64,000 nucleotides of DNA from Gaoshiqia hydrogeniformans (GTDB lineage: Bacteria > Bacteroidota > Bacteroidia > Bacteroidales > Prolixibacteraceae): NCBI RefSeq assembly GCF_049347105.1, contig NZ_CP186334.1, positions 4,154,001 through 4,218,000 of the forward strand, given 5' to 3'. The position numbers and the translations under genes were made by a program. Below the pieces are notes generated by a model that worked only from the letters and a program-made list of their open reading frames with translations, ran no database searches and was not told the DNA's origin. Below, in pieces: positions 52,498 through 62,267 of this stretch (positions are counted from its first letter, which is position 1; the number at the start of each line of letters is the position of its first letter).

Positions 52498-53655
52498 ATG
52501 AAAAGATTCGGATTTTTAGTGATCATCTGCTTCATGGCATTTGACGTTTTCTCACAGCCGGGCTTCAACGGGCTGGAATTGAATATGGGTAATTTATACC
52601 GGCTTTCGAATGCCGAAACACGCTCCATCAGCCCTGAAAATTTTGCAGGTGAAAAAGGGAAGGGGGGTATGGCGAAGATCGAAGACAAAGATCAGCGCAA
52701 TGTTGCCAATGCCTCTCATGCTGCCCGTGATCTGGGGCAGGGCTGGAAAGTGAACCCCTTCATTATCATTAAACCGGGTGAGACTTATACATTGGCCGAG
52801 ATTGACGGCCCCGGAGCCATCCAGCACATTTGGATGACCCCTACCGGAAACTGGAAATTTTCCATTATCAGATTCTACTGGGACGATGAGAAAGAACCGT
52901 CCGTGGAGTGTCCGGTTGGCGATTTCTTTGCGATGGGCTGGAATGTGTATGCGCCCCTGAGTTCGCTGGCGGTTTGTGTCAACCCGGGAAGCGCTTTTAA
53001 CTGTTACTGGCCCATGCCGTTTAGGAAGAAATGCCGGATTACCATGGAAAATATTAACGATCAGGATGAAATGCGCCTGTACTACCAGGTTGATTATACG
53101 CTTACTGATGTGCCGAACGATGCCGCTTATTTTCATGCCCAATACCGGCGGGCAAACCCGAATGTTACCTCCGATTATACGATTGTTGACAACCTGAAGG
53201 GACAAGGCCATTTTGTAGGCGTTTACATGGCCTGGGGCGTCAATAACAATGGCTGGTGGGGCGAAGGCGAAATCAAGTTTTTTATCGACGGCGATAAACA
53301 ATTCCCAACGATTTGCGGTACCGGCACCGAGGATTATTTCTGTGGTTCCTACAATTTCGACCGGGACGGTCAATATAAAGAATTTTGTACCCCTTATGCA
53401 GGTCTTCACCAGGTCATCAGGCCCGACGGAACCTATAAGTCGCAACAGCGTTTCGGCTTATACCGCTGGCACATCCTCGATCCGGTCCGGTTTAAAAAAG
53501 ATTTGAGAATTACCATTCAGGATTTGGGCTGGCGTCACGGGGGAAGGTACCTGCCGCAGAAATCGGATATCTCGTCGGTCGCATTCTGGTATCAGACAGA
53601 GCCCCATGCGAAATTTCCCAAATTACCGTCGTGGGAAGAACTGGAGGTTAATTAA
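52498..53655 (+). CDS. GH172-family (DUF2961) exported enzyme
   Basis: 385 residues with a signal peptide (about 1-18, ending VFSQPG). DUF2961 hallmarks: the Trp/Gly-rich GPGAIQHIWMTPTGNW strand near residue 100, MGWNVYAPLSSLAVCVNPG, and the GTGTEDYFCGSYNF segment (about 280) that holds the catalytic Glu. This family is now GH172, with known members acting on difructose dianhydride and arabinofuranosides. The substrate here is unknown. It is second in the LacI-led cluster. Confidence 0.88.
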   Translation: MKRFGFLVIICFMAFDVFSQPGFNGLELNMGNLYRLSNAETRSISPENFAGEKGKGGMAKIEDKDQRNVANASHAARDLGQGWKVNPFIIIKPGETYTLAEIDGPGAIQHIWMTPTGNWKFSIIRFYWDDEKEPSVECPVGDFFAMGWNVYAPLSSLAVCVNPGSAFNCYWPMPFRKKCRITMENINDQDEMRLYYQVDYTLTDVPNDAAYFHAQYRRANPNVTSDYTIVDNLKGQGHFVGVYMAWGVNNNGWWGEGEIKFFIDGDKQFPTICGTGTEDYFCGSYNFDRDGQYKEFCTPYAGLHQVIRPDGTYKSQQRFGLYRWHILDPVRFKKDLRITIQDLGWRHGGRYLPQKSDISSVAFWYQTEPHAKFPKLPSWEELEVN

Positions 53656-53670
53656 CGAAGACAAGTTCGG

Positions 53671-54936
53671 ATGAGCCACAATAAACTCAACAGGATGAAC
53701 CTTTCTGCTTTCCTTATGCTGCTGGTTTTGGCGCTTGCCTGCACGCCTGGAGGCAAAAAATCACCCAAAGCGGAAGAAAATCAGGACGAATACCTTCCGG
53801 GCACCTATGGTTACGATCTTGCATTTTTCGAAACACATCAGATCGAAACCATTGAACTGAAAGATGAGCAGGCAAAAGCCAGCCTATTGCTAATACCTGA
53901 GTACCAGGGACGGGTAATGACTTCGTCGGCAAACGGAAAAGAAGGCGCCAGTTTCGGCTGGATTAATTATGACTTGATTCGCTCCGGCGTCCAAAGCAGG
54001 CAGTTTAACCCGGTGGGCGGTGAAGAACGGTTTTGGATCGGCCCGGAAGGAGGCCCGTTTTCAATCTATTTTAAAGAAGGGGAGGAACAGGTATTTAAAA
54101 ACTGGCGTGTTCCTCCGGTGCTCGATACCGAACCCTTTGCCGTGACGGAACTCGATTCCCGGCATGTTGTTTTTGAGAAGAATACTTTGCTTAAGAATGC
54201 CTCGGGCACTGGGTTTCACCTTAACATTACCCGGAAAGTATCGCTTATCGGCAGGGACGAATTATCGGCGGTATTTCGTGTCTACCTGCCCGAAAAAGAT
54301 CTTGATCTTGTTGCTTATCAGACCGATAATACCATCACAAATACGGGGAATAATCCGTGGGTAAAAGAAAACGGTTTGCTGTCGGTCTGGTTGTTGTGTA
54401 TGTTCAATCCTTCTCCGTCCACTACGGTTTTTATTCCTTATAATGAAGCGGGCAACGGAGTGATTGTGAATGATGAATATTTCGGAAAAGTTCCTTCAGA
54501 CCGGTTGATTGTTGAAAAGGGAACCGTTTATTTTAAGATCGACGGTAATTACCGGAGTAAAATCGGTTTGCCGCCGGGAAGAGCCAAAGAATTATGCGGA
54601 AGTTACGATTCGGAGAAAAACATTCTTACGCTGCTCTGGTGTACATTGCCCGAAGAACCAGGGGAGTACGTAAATTCAAACTGGGGCAGGCAGGATGATC
54701 CCTACGCCGGCGATGTGATCAATTCGTATAACGACGGGCCGGTGGACGACGGATCGGTTATGGGGCCATTTTATGAGATAGAAACATCCTCGCCGGCGGC
54801 AGCGCTGTCGCCGGGCGAGTCGCTGACGCACAGCCAGCGGCTTGTACACATTCAGGGCGAAAAAGCACAACTGGCCCGAGTGGTGAGCAGCTTGTTTAAG
54901 CTGGATCTTTCAGAGATTGAGTCCAAATTCAAATAG
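53671..54936 (+). CDS. Conserved lipoprotein (DUF6786-like)
   Basis: 421 residues. A lipoprotein signal ends LALACTPGG (Cys about residue 25). The rest is beta-rich, with RQFNPVGGEERFWIGPEGG, NPWVKENGLLSVWLLCMFNPSP and the C-terminal GESLTHSQRLVHIQG. This looks like the DUF6786 family of Bacteroidota and Planctomycetes, found with sugar enzymes; the label is from memory and is moderately sure. The fold resembles sugar mutarotases, which is inference. It starts 15 bases after GH172 and ends 6 bases before the permease, so the three are one unit. Probably an anchored helper or enzyme for the same sugar. Confidence 0.7.
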   Translation: MSHNKLNRMNLSAFLMLLVLALACTPGGKKSPKAEENQDEYLPGTYGYDLAFFETHQIETIELKDEQAKASLLLIPEYQGRVMTSSANGKEGASFGWINYDLIRSGVQSRQFNPVGGEERFWIGPEGGPFSIYFKEGEEQVFKNWRVPPVLDTEPFAVTELDSRHVVFEKNTLLKNASGTGFHLNITRKVSLIGRDELSAVFRVYLPEKDLDLVAYQTDNTITNTGNNPWVKENGLLSVWLLCMFNPSPSTTVFIPYNEAGNGVIVNDEYFGKVPSDRLIVEKGTVYFKIDGNYRSKIGLPPGRAKELCGSYDSEKNILTLLWCTLPEEPGEYVNSNWGRQDDPYAGDVINSYNDGPVDDGSVMGPFYEIETSSPAAALSPGESLTHSQRLVHIQGEKAQLARVVSSLFKLDLSEIESKFK

Positions 54937-54942
54937 TCTTTT

Positions 54943-56376
54943 ATGGAAAAGAAACCCATTATACCCAAAGGAATTGTTCTGGCCTTCATTTTGCTGACTT
55001 CGCTGTTCTTTGCCTGGGCCTTGCCCAATAACCTGACCGATACGATGCTGGCGGCATTTAAACGGATTATGAGCCTCTCCGATTCCAAAACTGCCTGGAT
55101 TCAGGTTGCCTGTTACCTGTTTGGTTACGGTTGTTTTGCTATTCCGGCTGCTTTATTTATCAAACGTTTCACATACAAAGCGGGGGTAATGCTGGGACTG
55201 GGCATGTATGCGCTGGGCACATTCCTGTTTTATCCCGCGATGCTGATTGCCGGCTGGAATATCAACATCAGTTTTTTGATGTTTTTGCTGGCGATCCTGG
55301 TTCTTTTTGCCGGACTTTCCATTCTTGAAACTTCAGCCAACTCATATGTTTGTGCAATCGGGCCCGAAGAGACGGCCACGCAGCGGTTAAACTTTGCCCA
55401 ATCGTTTAACCCGTTTGGAGCGATAACCGGAGTGGTCGTTAGTCAGGTTTTTATCCTTTCGCAGTTAAATACCATGAGCGCAGCCGACCGGGCAGCCCTT
55501 CCGGCAGAAGAGTTAATCAAAATACAGGGGGCCGAGCTAAATGCCGTCACCATGGCCTATATAGCTGTAGGTGTCGTCATTGTTGGCCTGCTTATCGCGA
55601 TTTATTTTACCCGGATGCCCAAACTGAGGGAGGATGATAAAAATCTTGATTTTAAAGGCACACTCAAGCGGCTGAAAAAGAATAAGAATTATGTGTGGGG
55701 TGTAGTCGCCCAGTTCTTTTATGTGGGCGCTCAAATAGCTGTGTGGTCGTTTATCATCCGGTACGTCATGCAGCAACTGCAGCTTGAAGATGTGGTCGCC
55801 CGTTTGGGAAAAGACGCCTCATCCGGCGAAATTATTATCGGTTTGCGTAATCTCGAACCATTGGCCGCAGGTTTTTATAATTTGTTTGAATGGATGGGAC
55901 TCGATGCCTTACTTCCCCGGACACCGGAGCAGGCGGGAGCTACTTATTATATCATCTCCCTGATTCTGTTTGTCATGGTTCGTTTTATCAGTACGGGCCT
56001 GATGAAATTTATCAAACCGCGCCTGTTGCTGACCGGCCTCGCGCTGGTTGCAGTTGTTTGCAGCCTGGTGGTTATTTATGCCAGCGGCTGGATCGGGGTT
56101 TATGCGTTGATCGGAATTTCAGGCTGTATGTCGCTGATGTTTCCCACGATCTACGGATTGGGAATTGCCGGTTTGGGCAACGACACAAAAATGGGAGGGG
56201 CCGGAATGGTAATGGCCATTGCCGGGGCAGCTGTTCTCACTCAGATACAGGGAATTGTTTCCGATCAGTCAGGAAGCATCAAACTGGCTTATTGGGTTCC
56301 GGCTATGGCCTTCCTCGTTATTGCCTATTACGGGGGCATTATTTGCCGGAATCAACAGCGCTTCGCGAAAGCGTAA
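54943..56376 (+). CDS. FucP-family sugar:H+ symporter
   Basis: 477 residues, a major facilitator with 12 predicted helices. FucP-type signatures: FAWALPNNLTDTMLAAF, VACYLFGYGCFAIPAALF, LSILETSANSYVCAIGPEE, ATQRLNFAQSFNPFGAITG. An insert of about 90 residues (RLKKNKNYVWGVVAQFFYVG is preceded by a charged loop) lies between the halves. The family takes up fucose, glucose, galactose or other sugars; the sugar here is not readable from sequence. It ends the LacI-led unit; the GntR gene runs convergently, 12 bases away. Confidence 0.9.
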   Translation: MEKKPIIPKGIVLAFILLTSLFFAWALPNNLTDTMLAAFKRIMSLSDSKTAWIQVACYLFGYGCFAIPAALFIKRFTYKAGVMLGLGMYALGTFLFYPAMLIAGWNINISFLMFLLAILVLFAGLSILETSANSYVCAIGPEETATQRLNFAQSFNPFGAITGVVVSQVFILSQLNTMSAADRAALPAEELIKIQGAELNAVTMAYIAVGVVIVGLLIAIYFTRMPKLREDDKNLDFKGTLKRLKKNKNYVWGVVAQFFYVGAQIAVWSFIIRYVMQQLQLEDVVARLGKDASSGEIIIGLRNLEPLAAGFYNLFEWMGLDALLPRTPEQAGATYYIISLILFVMVRFISTGLMKFIKPRLLLTGLALVAVVCSLVVIYASGWIGVYALIGISGCMSLMFPTIYGLGIAGLGNDTKMGGAGMVMAIAGAAVLTQIQGIVSDQSGSIKLAYWVPAMAFLVIAYYGGIICRNQQRFAKA

Positions 56377-56388
56377 AACAATTCTGCC

Positions 56389-57123
56389 TTATTCGGTTTG
56401 TCTGGTCCCGTGCTGCTCAAGGGTCAGTATCCGTTGAAAATGGTTCTCCAGGTGTTTTCTCATGGCTACACGGAATTCATCAGGAGAACCGTTTTTTAAG
56501 ATGTTGACAATCCCTTTGTGAGAAACATACCTTTTATTGCTAACATTTTTGTGTATCAATCCACTGTCGTATACATAGTTAAATACGGGTAGCAACAGTT
56601 TCTGAAAATTCTTCAGCGTCTTGTTCCCGGTGATTTCGTACAGCTTGCCATGAAAGGTAATCTCGTGGCTGATATCAAAAAGAATATCTTCGCTGAATTC
56701 AGGCTCCTGATCAACAATTTCCTCCAATTCTTTGATGTCGTTGGCTTTAATGTGCCTGAAAATCAAATCTCCCATGCCGATTTCGAGGACGAGCCGGAGT
56801 TCAAAGATATCCTTCAGCGTGCTGTTGTCGAGGATGTGGGGAATCATCGATTTTTCGAGGAGTGAAGAGATATCCGGACTGGTGATCACTGTTCCGATGT
56901 GTTTTTTGGATTCGATCATTCCCATCGTTTTTAAACGGTTCAACGATTCCCGGATGACGGTACGGCTGACACCCATCGCGTTGGCCAATTCTATTTCCTT
57001 CGGAATGACATCGCCGGGTTGCAGGGCTTTTCGTTTAAAAAAATCTACCAAATTCATTTCCACTTTATCAACTAAACTCCTTGTGTCAATAGCGGTTAAC
57101 AGGGTTTTATCGTCTTGGCTCAT
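56389..57123 (-). CDS. GntR/FadR-family regulator
   Basis: About 244 residues from ATG 57123; the longer frame to 57225 covers the operator region and is rejected. N-terminal winged HTH: LVDKVEMNLVDFFKRKALQPG, EIELANAMGVSRTVIRESLNRLKTMGMI. C-terminal FCD effector domain (about 90-235) with the helix run DIFELRLVLEIGMGDLI and HGKLYEITGNKT. FadR-subfamily proteins bind an acid or sugar-acid effector and release the operator. Two sites of the form TATGTAG-[G/T]-ACATA lie upstream (57140, 57214). It is divergent from susC, which it probably represses; sialic-acid regulators such as NanR are of this family. Confidence 0.9.
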   Translation of the reverse strand: MSQDDKTLLTAIDTRSLVDKVEMNLVDFFKRKALQPGDVIPKEIELANAMGVSRTVIRESLNRLKTMGMIESKKHIGTVITSPDISSLLEKSMIPHILDNSTLKDIFELRLVLEIGMGDLIFRHIKANDIKELEEIVDQEPEFSEDILFDISHEITFHGKLYEITGNKTLKNFQKLLLPVFNYVYDSGLIHKNVSNKRYVSHKGIVNILKNGSPDEFRVAMRKHLENHFQRILTLEQHGTRQTE

Positions 57124-57139
57124 AAAATGTGTTTTATAA

Positions 57140-57152
57140 TATGTAGGACATA
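57140..57152. promoter_or_regulatory. GntR operator site 1
   Basis: TATGTAGGACATA, followed by AGAC. It lies within the likely leader of the GntR gene, 17 bases from its ATG, and matches site 2 in 12 of 13 bases. Confidence 0.6.
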
Positions 57153-57174
57153 AGACGCAAATTTCGGAAAAATG

Positions 57175-57205
57175 TTTGGAATAAAAAATACAATTTCTAT
57201 TTTTG
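57175..57205 (+). promoter_or_regulatory. Consensus promoter of susC
   Basis: TTTG (57175-57178), 19 bases, then TATTTTTG (57198-57205): an exact match to the Bacteroidota consensus. The start point would be near 57212. Confidence 0.75.
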
Positions 57206-57212
57206 TTGCGTA

Positions 57213-57227
57213 TTATGTAGTACATAA
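57213..57227. promoter_or_regulatory. GntR operator site 2, on the start point
   Basis: TTATGTA-G-TACATAA is a perfect 7+1+7 palindrome, again followed by AGAC. It covers the expected start of susC transcription, so bound GntR would block it. Confidence 0.65.
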
Positions 57228-57229
57228 GA

Positions 57230-57259
57230 CAAAAATATAAAATGAAAAACTAAAACCAA
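57230..57259 (-). promoter_or_regulatory. Possible promoter of the GntR gene
   Basis: On the minus strand TATTTTTG (57237-57230) is a perfect -7 box with TTG (57259-57257) 19 bases upstream. The start point would be near 57223, inside operator 2, facing the susC promoter. Confidence 0.4.
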
Positions 57260-60200
57260 TGGGAAAAATGAAAGAAAAAACGCTGTTAATCAGTTTATTG
57301 TTGCTGCTGTCGCTGATGAGTAGCTACACCTTTGCCCAGCATCGTATCACCGGGTGTATTACTGAGGCCGACAGTGGCGAGCCATTACCGGGCACTACCG
57401 TGGTGGTTTCGGGGACCACAACCGGGACGATCAGTGATTTTGACGGGAATTATTCATTAACTGTTCCGGCAGGAACGACACAATTGGAATTTTCGATGGT
57501 CGGGTTTGAACATCAGGTGGTGAGGATAGGCGACTCGGATGTCATTCATGTCGCCATGAAAACCTTGACAACCGCAATTGATGAAGTCGTTGTTTTGGCC
57601 TACGGCGGTCAACAGGTCCGCTCGAAGGTAACGAACTCCATTTCTAAAGTAAAGGAAGAGGCTCTGTCTATTGGGTTACATTCGAATCCGGCACAGGCGC
57701 TTTCGGGTGCAGTGGCGGGACTAGTGGTACAACAAACGTCGGGTAACCCGGGAGCCACACCTACGCTCATTCTTCGCGGTGGCACCAACCTCAACGGAAC
57801 CGGTTCTCCGTTGGTGATTGTTGACGGGCAAATCCGCACGATGAGCGATATTAACCCCAACGATATTGAATCGATGGAGGTGATGAAGGATGCAGGTGCA
57901 ACGGCTATTTACGGTGCCCGCGCCAATAATGGCGTTATCCTCATTACCACCAAAAAAGGAAAGACAGGAGCCGGCAAAATCGAATTTTCGGCAAAAGTGG
58001 GCTTGAACTACTATAACGAAGGGATTTATGATTTTTTGGGAGCAGAAGACTACCTGACTTATATGCGTACCGCCTATTGGCGTTCCTCAAATATCTACCA
58101 GACTAAAGCCGGAAACTGGACGGGTACAACCAACCTGAACAGTTTGTCGGCCGCCCAGCCTTACGGTACCGGCAACCGATACTTCGACGCCGAAGGAAAT
58201 GTTCTTGACGGGAACAAGAATTCAGCCGCAGTGTGGAGCCCAATGGTCTATACGGATGATCTGGCTTTCTTGCTCAATAAAGGATGGCGAAAAATGACTG
58301 ATCCATTGGCGGCCTACAGCTCTGCTTATGATCAGGAGATTATTTTCAAAGAGTTTCATCTTTCCGATGTTAACCTGCGCGACCCATCCATGTCTCAGGA
58401 TTATAATATCAATTTTAGCGGAGGGAACGATAACGGACATTATTATGCCGGTTTAGGTTACAACTACAGCAATGGTACTGCTATTGAGAACTGGTATCAG
58501 CGGATTACCTTTTTGTTTAATGCCGATTATAAAATACGCGACTGGTTAACCTCCTATTCATCATTTAATTTTGCCGATGCCAAATGGCGCGATTTGCCCG
58601 AAACGGCCACTTCGGAACAGAACTATTTCTCAAGGATTTTCTCCTTGCCTCCAACATTCCGGGGCACCAACGAAAATGGCGAATGGCTGATTGGTACCCG
58701 TGGCACGGAAGATGCCAATCAGAAAATTAATGCCGATAAATTTTATCGCAGCAAGAATACCGATAAGTTTACCTTAAATCAATCGTTTAAAATAGATTTG
58801 ATAAAAGGGCTTTATTTTAAAGTTGCGGCCAACTGGTACTTCAACGAAGCCAAATATGAGTCGTTTAATAAAGATTATATGACTAATGTGGGGCCAAGGT
58901 ACAACACTACACGGAATTCCTCCGCGCAGTTCGACCGTACTTTAGACCAAACGTACAATGGAATTCTGAATTACGATCTTACCGTGAAAGATCTTCATAA
59001 CATAGCGGTCATGGGCGGTTTTGAATATTACGATTCTTACAACAAAGGTTTTTACGCGGGTGGATACGGAGCCCCGACCGATGATTTTATGGATTTACAG
59101 TACACCTCGACGGATGAGGGGGCCCGTACAATCGACTCGTGGCACAGTCGCCAGCGTATTATGTCGTTCTTTGGCAGGCTCAATTATGATTATGACGGCA
59201 AATATTTGCTTTCGGGCGTTCTCCGTCATGATGGTTATTCAAAACTCGCTTCCGATAACCGTTGGGGGACTTTCCCCGGCATATCGGTGGGTTGGGTGAT
59301 GAGCAAAGAGGAGTTTATGGAGCAGTTCAGCGATCTGATCTCTTTTGCCAAACTGCGTTCAAGTTATGGGTTAAACGGCAACGTGTCCGGTATCGGAAAC
59401 TATTACGTGCAGGGCGCTTATACCAGTAATAAATATGCCGGTGAAACAGGGTTCCTGATTAGTTCCCTGCCAAACCCCGGATTGAAATGGGAACGTTCGA
59501 GAACTGCTGAGCTGGGTTTGGATTTAGGTTTCATAAAAAATCGCTATAACCTGAGTTTAACCTACTATGATCGTCTTACAAAAGATAAATTTGCTGATAT
59601 CACCCTTCCTTCTCATTCAGGGATCTCCACTTACCGTTCAAATAATGGTGAAATCAAAAATCAAGGGATAGAAATAGAAGCCGGGGCCCGACTGCTAAAC
59701 AGGAAGGATTGGAAGTGGAGTGTTAATGCAAATGCTGCGCGTAATAAAAACGAAATTGTTTCACTTCCTTACAACGGGTTGGAGAATAATCGACAGAATG
59801 CTTTCCAGGTTTATGATCGCGACGGCAACTTAACCTGGGTAGGCGGCTACCAGGAGGGAAAGCGTCCTGGCGATGTTTATGCTTTCAAAGCGTTGGGTAT
59901 TTATGCGAATGCCAGTGAAATCCCGGCAAACTGGCTTGATAAATCAACCGGGAACAATGGCTCCAACAACCGCTTCCTTTACGGAACAAGTTCATGGGAT
60001 GCTGTTTATGAGGCCGGCACACAGGGAACAGGCCTTCCTGTTCAACCCGGCGATGTTAAATTCCTGGATGTGAACGGAGACGATGTGCTTGATAACTTCG
60101 ATCTGGTAAAAATTGGAAATACCATGCCCACCTGGACCGGTGGTCTTTCAACCAGCCTGAGCTGGAAAAACCTCACCTTAAATGTCCGTACCGACTTTGC

Positions 60201-60615
60201 TTTAGGGCACGTGGTTACCGATACCCGCTTCCCCTGGATTATGGGCAACATGCAGGGAACCTATAATACGATCGAAAAGGTGAAGAACACCTGGTCGGAG
60301 AGTAATCCCAACGGAAAATATCCTGTTTATGTATGGGCCGACCAGTTAGGCAAACGCAATTACGCCCGTAACTCGTCAATGTTCATTTACGACGGAGATT
60401 ACCTTGCTTTCCGCGAGATAAGCCTTTCGTACCGTTTGCCGGCAAATCTTGTTAAAAAGATGAATATGGAAGGTTTGGAATTTTCAGTGACAGGTCAGAA
60501 TCTGGGTTACTGGACGGCGGCTAAGAATATTTATTCGCCTGAATACGGCGCTGACGGATGGGGAGGATATTCCCTGCCGCGCACCATTATTTTCGGCGCA
60601 AACTTTACGTTTTAA
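57259..60615 (+). CDS. SusC-like TonB-dependent receptor
   Basis: 1118 residues with a signal peptide (about 1-27, ending TFAQH). A carboxypeptidase-regulatory-like domain follows (HRITGCITEADSGEPLPGTTV, about 28-110), then the TonB-box region IDEVVVLAYGGQQVR. Next come the plug (NPAQALSGAVAGLVVQQTSG, SMEVMKDAGATAIYGARANNG) and a barrel ending IIFGANFTF. With the SusD partner it takes up oligosaccharides across the outer membrane. SusD starts 20 bases later; the promoter and operator are upstream. No extra N-terminal sensing (STN) domain is present, so regulation is likely by GntR rather than by an anti-sigma factor. Confidence 0.96.
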   Translation: MGKMKEKTLLISLLLLLSLMSSYTFAQHRITGCITEADSGEPLPGTTVVVSGTTTGTISDFDGNYSLTVPAGTTQLEFSMVGFEHQVVRIGDSDVIHVAMKTLTTAIDEVVVLAYGGQQVRSKVTNSISKVKEEALSIGLHSNPAQALSGAVAGLVVQQTSGNPGATPTLILRGGTNLNGTGSPLVIVDGQIRTMSDINPNDIESMEVMKDAGATAIYGARANNGVILITTKKGKTGAGKIEFSAKVGLNYYNEGIYDFLGAEDYLTYMRTAYWRSSNIYQTKAGNWTGTTNLNSLSAAQPYGTGNRYFDAEGNVLDGNKNSAAVWSPMVYTDDLAFLLNKGWRKMTDPLAAYSSAYDQEIIFKEFHLSDVNLRDPSMSQDYNINFSGGNDNGHYYAGLGYNYSNGTAIENWYQRITFLFNADYKIRDWLTSYSSFNFADAKWRDLPETATSEQNYFSRIFSLPPTFRGTNENGEWLIGTRGTEDANQKINADKFYRSKNTDKFTLNQSFKIDLIKGLYFKVAANWYFNEAKYESFNKDYMTNVGPRYNTTRNSSAQFDRTLDQTYNGILNYDLTVKDLHNIAVMGGFEYYDSYNKGFYAGGYGAPTDDFMDLQYTSTDEGARTIDSWHSRQRIMSFFGRLNYDYDGKYLLSGVLRHDGYSKLASDNRWGTFPGISVGWVMSKEEFMEQFSDLISFAKLRSSYGLNGNVSGIGNYYVQGAYTSNKYAGETGFLISSLPNPGLKWERSRTAELGLDLGFIKNRYNLSLTYYDRLTKDKFADITLPSHSGISTYRSNNGEIKNQGIEIEAGARLLNRKDWKWSVNANAARNKNEIVSLPYNGLENNRQNAFQVYDRDGNLTWVGGYQEGKRPGDVYAFKALGIYANASEIPANWLDKSTGNNGSNNRFLYGTSSWDAVYEAGTQGTGLPVQPGDVKFLDVNGDDVLDNFDLVKIGNTMPTWTGGLSTSLSWKNLTLNVRTDFALGHVVTDTRFPWIMGNMQGTYNTIEKVKNTWSESNPNGKYPVYVWADQLGKRNYARNSSMFIYDGDYLAFREISLSYRLPANLVKKMNMEGLEFSVTGQNLGYWTAAKNIYSPEYGADGWGGYSLPRTIIFGANFTF

Positions 60616-60635
60616 TCAGAAAACACGAGATTATT

Positions 60636-62192
60636 ATGAAAAAAATACTTTATAGTTTGATGGTGATTGTAGCAGCAGTTTCCTTTTCCGGCTGCGATGA
60701 TACACTCGATTTGGGCCCGATTGATTACTACGGTTCCGGTAACTTCTGGAATAATGAATCCCAGGTGGAAAGTTTTATGGTGGGCCTCCACCAGGATTTG
60801 AGGTCGATGTACCAAATGTTTTACTACCTGGGCGAAGCCCGCGGAGGAACATTGAGACTGGGAACTTCGTCCATGGGAACGTCTATGGATAATGAAGCGC
60901 CTATCAAAGCAAACACGTTTACGGCAACCAGCACCGGAATTTCAAACTGGTACGGTATTTATGCCAAATTACTGCAAGTCAATCACTTTATTCAAAGTGT
61001 GGAAGATGGGGCCGAATTTTTAACGGCCGATAAAAAAGGTTATTACCTGGGGCAGGCCTATGGTTTAAGGTCGCTGTACTATTTTATGCTGTACCGGACA
61101 TACGGCGGGGTTCCGCTCGAATTAACGGTGAAGGTGTTGGGAGGCGTTATTCAGGCTGAGAACCTGTACCTGGCCCGTTCTACCGCAGCCGAAACGCTGG
61201 ACCAGATAAAAGCCGATATCAACAAATCGGAGAGTTCTTTTGGAAACAGCACGGCAGTAGCCGGCAAATACTTATGGTCTCCTTATGCCACGGCCATGTT
61301 GAAAGCCCATATTTATTTATGGTCGGCCAAAGTAACCACCGGTAATCATACCGCAACCGGCGCAGCCGATTTGCAGACAGCCAAAACTGCATTACAGAAA
61401 GTAATGGGCGGCAATTTCTCGCTTATGACCGATTTTTCAAAAATTTTTACTCAAAAGGCGAATAGTGAAGTGATTTTTGCACTGTATTTCGACCGGGAAG
61501 AATCAACCAACTGGGGGCACAATTTCCTCTATCAGCCTAACGATTTGTTGGCAAGTGCTACCGATACCGACGGTAACCCGTTCACATCCGATCCGCTGAA
61601 CCTGGTCAATGGAGGCGTCATGCGCCATGAGTATAAAGAGTCGTTTGTGAAAAGTTTCGATCCGACTGACACCCGCCGCAGCGGTACATTCTTTGAATAC
61701 ATCCGGGCAGTGCACGGCGCAGCGATGAAAAAACTTATTGGCAATTACTCAACAACACTGGGAACCCGGGCCTATGATTCCGATATCGTGATCTTCAGGT
61801 ATGCTGATGCCATCCTGATGTTGGCTGAAATTGAAAATGGCTTAGGCGGCGATCCTGCAGCATACATCAACCAGATTCGTGCCAGGGCCTATGGCAGCGA
61901 ATACCCGGTATACACTGGCGGAACGTTTGAAGAGAACGAAAAAGCGATTCTGAAAGAACGCGACAAGGAGTTCGTGAACGAAGGTTCGCGTTGGTTCGAT
62001 CTGATCAGGATGCAGGATGCCGGTAAAAAATCGCTGGTGTTTACCGCCGATGCAAATTATGCGGGCGTTTACGGAGAAGGCCCGGCGCCGGTTCTGACAT
62101 CGGATAAGGCGTATATGATTTTGTGGCCGATCGATGTCAATGTATTAAACGGTGATCCGCTTCTGGAGCAAAACCCGGGTTATAATAATTAA
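60636..62192 (+). CDS. SusD/RagB-like surface lipoprotein
   Basis: 518 residues from ATG 60636. A lipoprotein signal ends FSGCDDT. SusD features: TPR-like helical core (YYLGQAYGLRSLYYFMLYRTYGGVPL, about residue 140-165), and the C-terminal FRYADAILMLAEIENGL, KERDKEFVNEGSRWFDLIRM and NPGYNN ending. It binds glycan over the SusC pore. A 13-base perfect hairpin follows its stop. Confidence 0.95.
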   Translation: MKKILYSLMVIVAAVSFSGCDDTLDLGPIDYYGSGNFWNNESQVESFMVGLHQDLRSMYQMFYYLGEARGGTLRLGTSSMGTSMDNEAPIKANTFTATSTGISNWYGIYAKLLQVNHFIQSVEDGAEFLTADKKGYYLGQAYGLRSLYYFMLYRTYGGVPLELTVKVLGGVIQAENLYLARSTAAETLDQIKADINKSESSFGNSTAVAGKYLWSPYATAMLKAHIYLWSAKVTTGNHTATGAADLQTAKTALQKVMGGNFSLMTDFSKIFTQKANSEVIFALYFDREESTNWGHNFLYQPNDLLASATDTDGNPFTSDPLNLVNGGVMRHEYKESFVKSFDPTDTRRSGTFFEYIRAVHGAAMKKLIGNYSTTLGTRAYDSDIVIFRYADAILMLAEIENGLGGDPAAYINQIRARAYGSEYPVYTGGTFEENEKAILKERDKEFVNEGSRWFDLIRMQDAGKKSLVFTADANYAGVYGEGPAPVLTSDKAYMILWPIDVNVLNGDPLLEQNPGYNN

Positions 62193-62220
62193 ACAGCAAA
62201 TCAATTTGATCAGTTTTTGA

Positions 62221-62267
62221 AATACATGGAGGACTTCCAGAACAGCTCCTCCATGTATTCAATTAAA
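62221..62267 (+). terminator. Strong hairpin between susD and the sialidase gene
   Basis: Arms AATACATGGAGGA (62221-62233) and TCCTCCATGTATT (62247-62259) match perfectly over 13 bases with a 13-base loop, then an AT-rich run with seven T. It may lower readthrough or mark an end. A palindrome CTTAAATTTAAG lies at 62292-62303, before the next gene. Confidence 0.75.
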
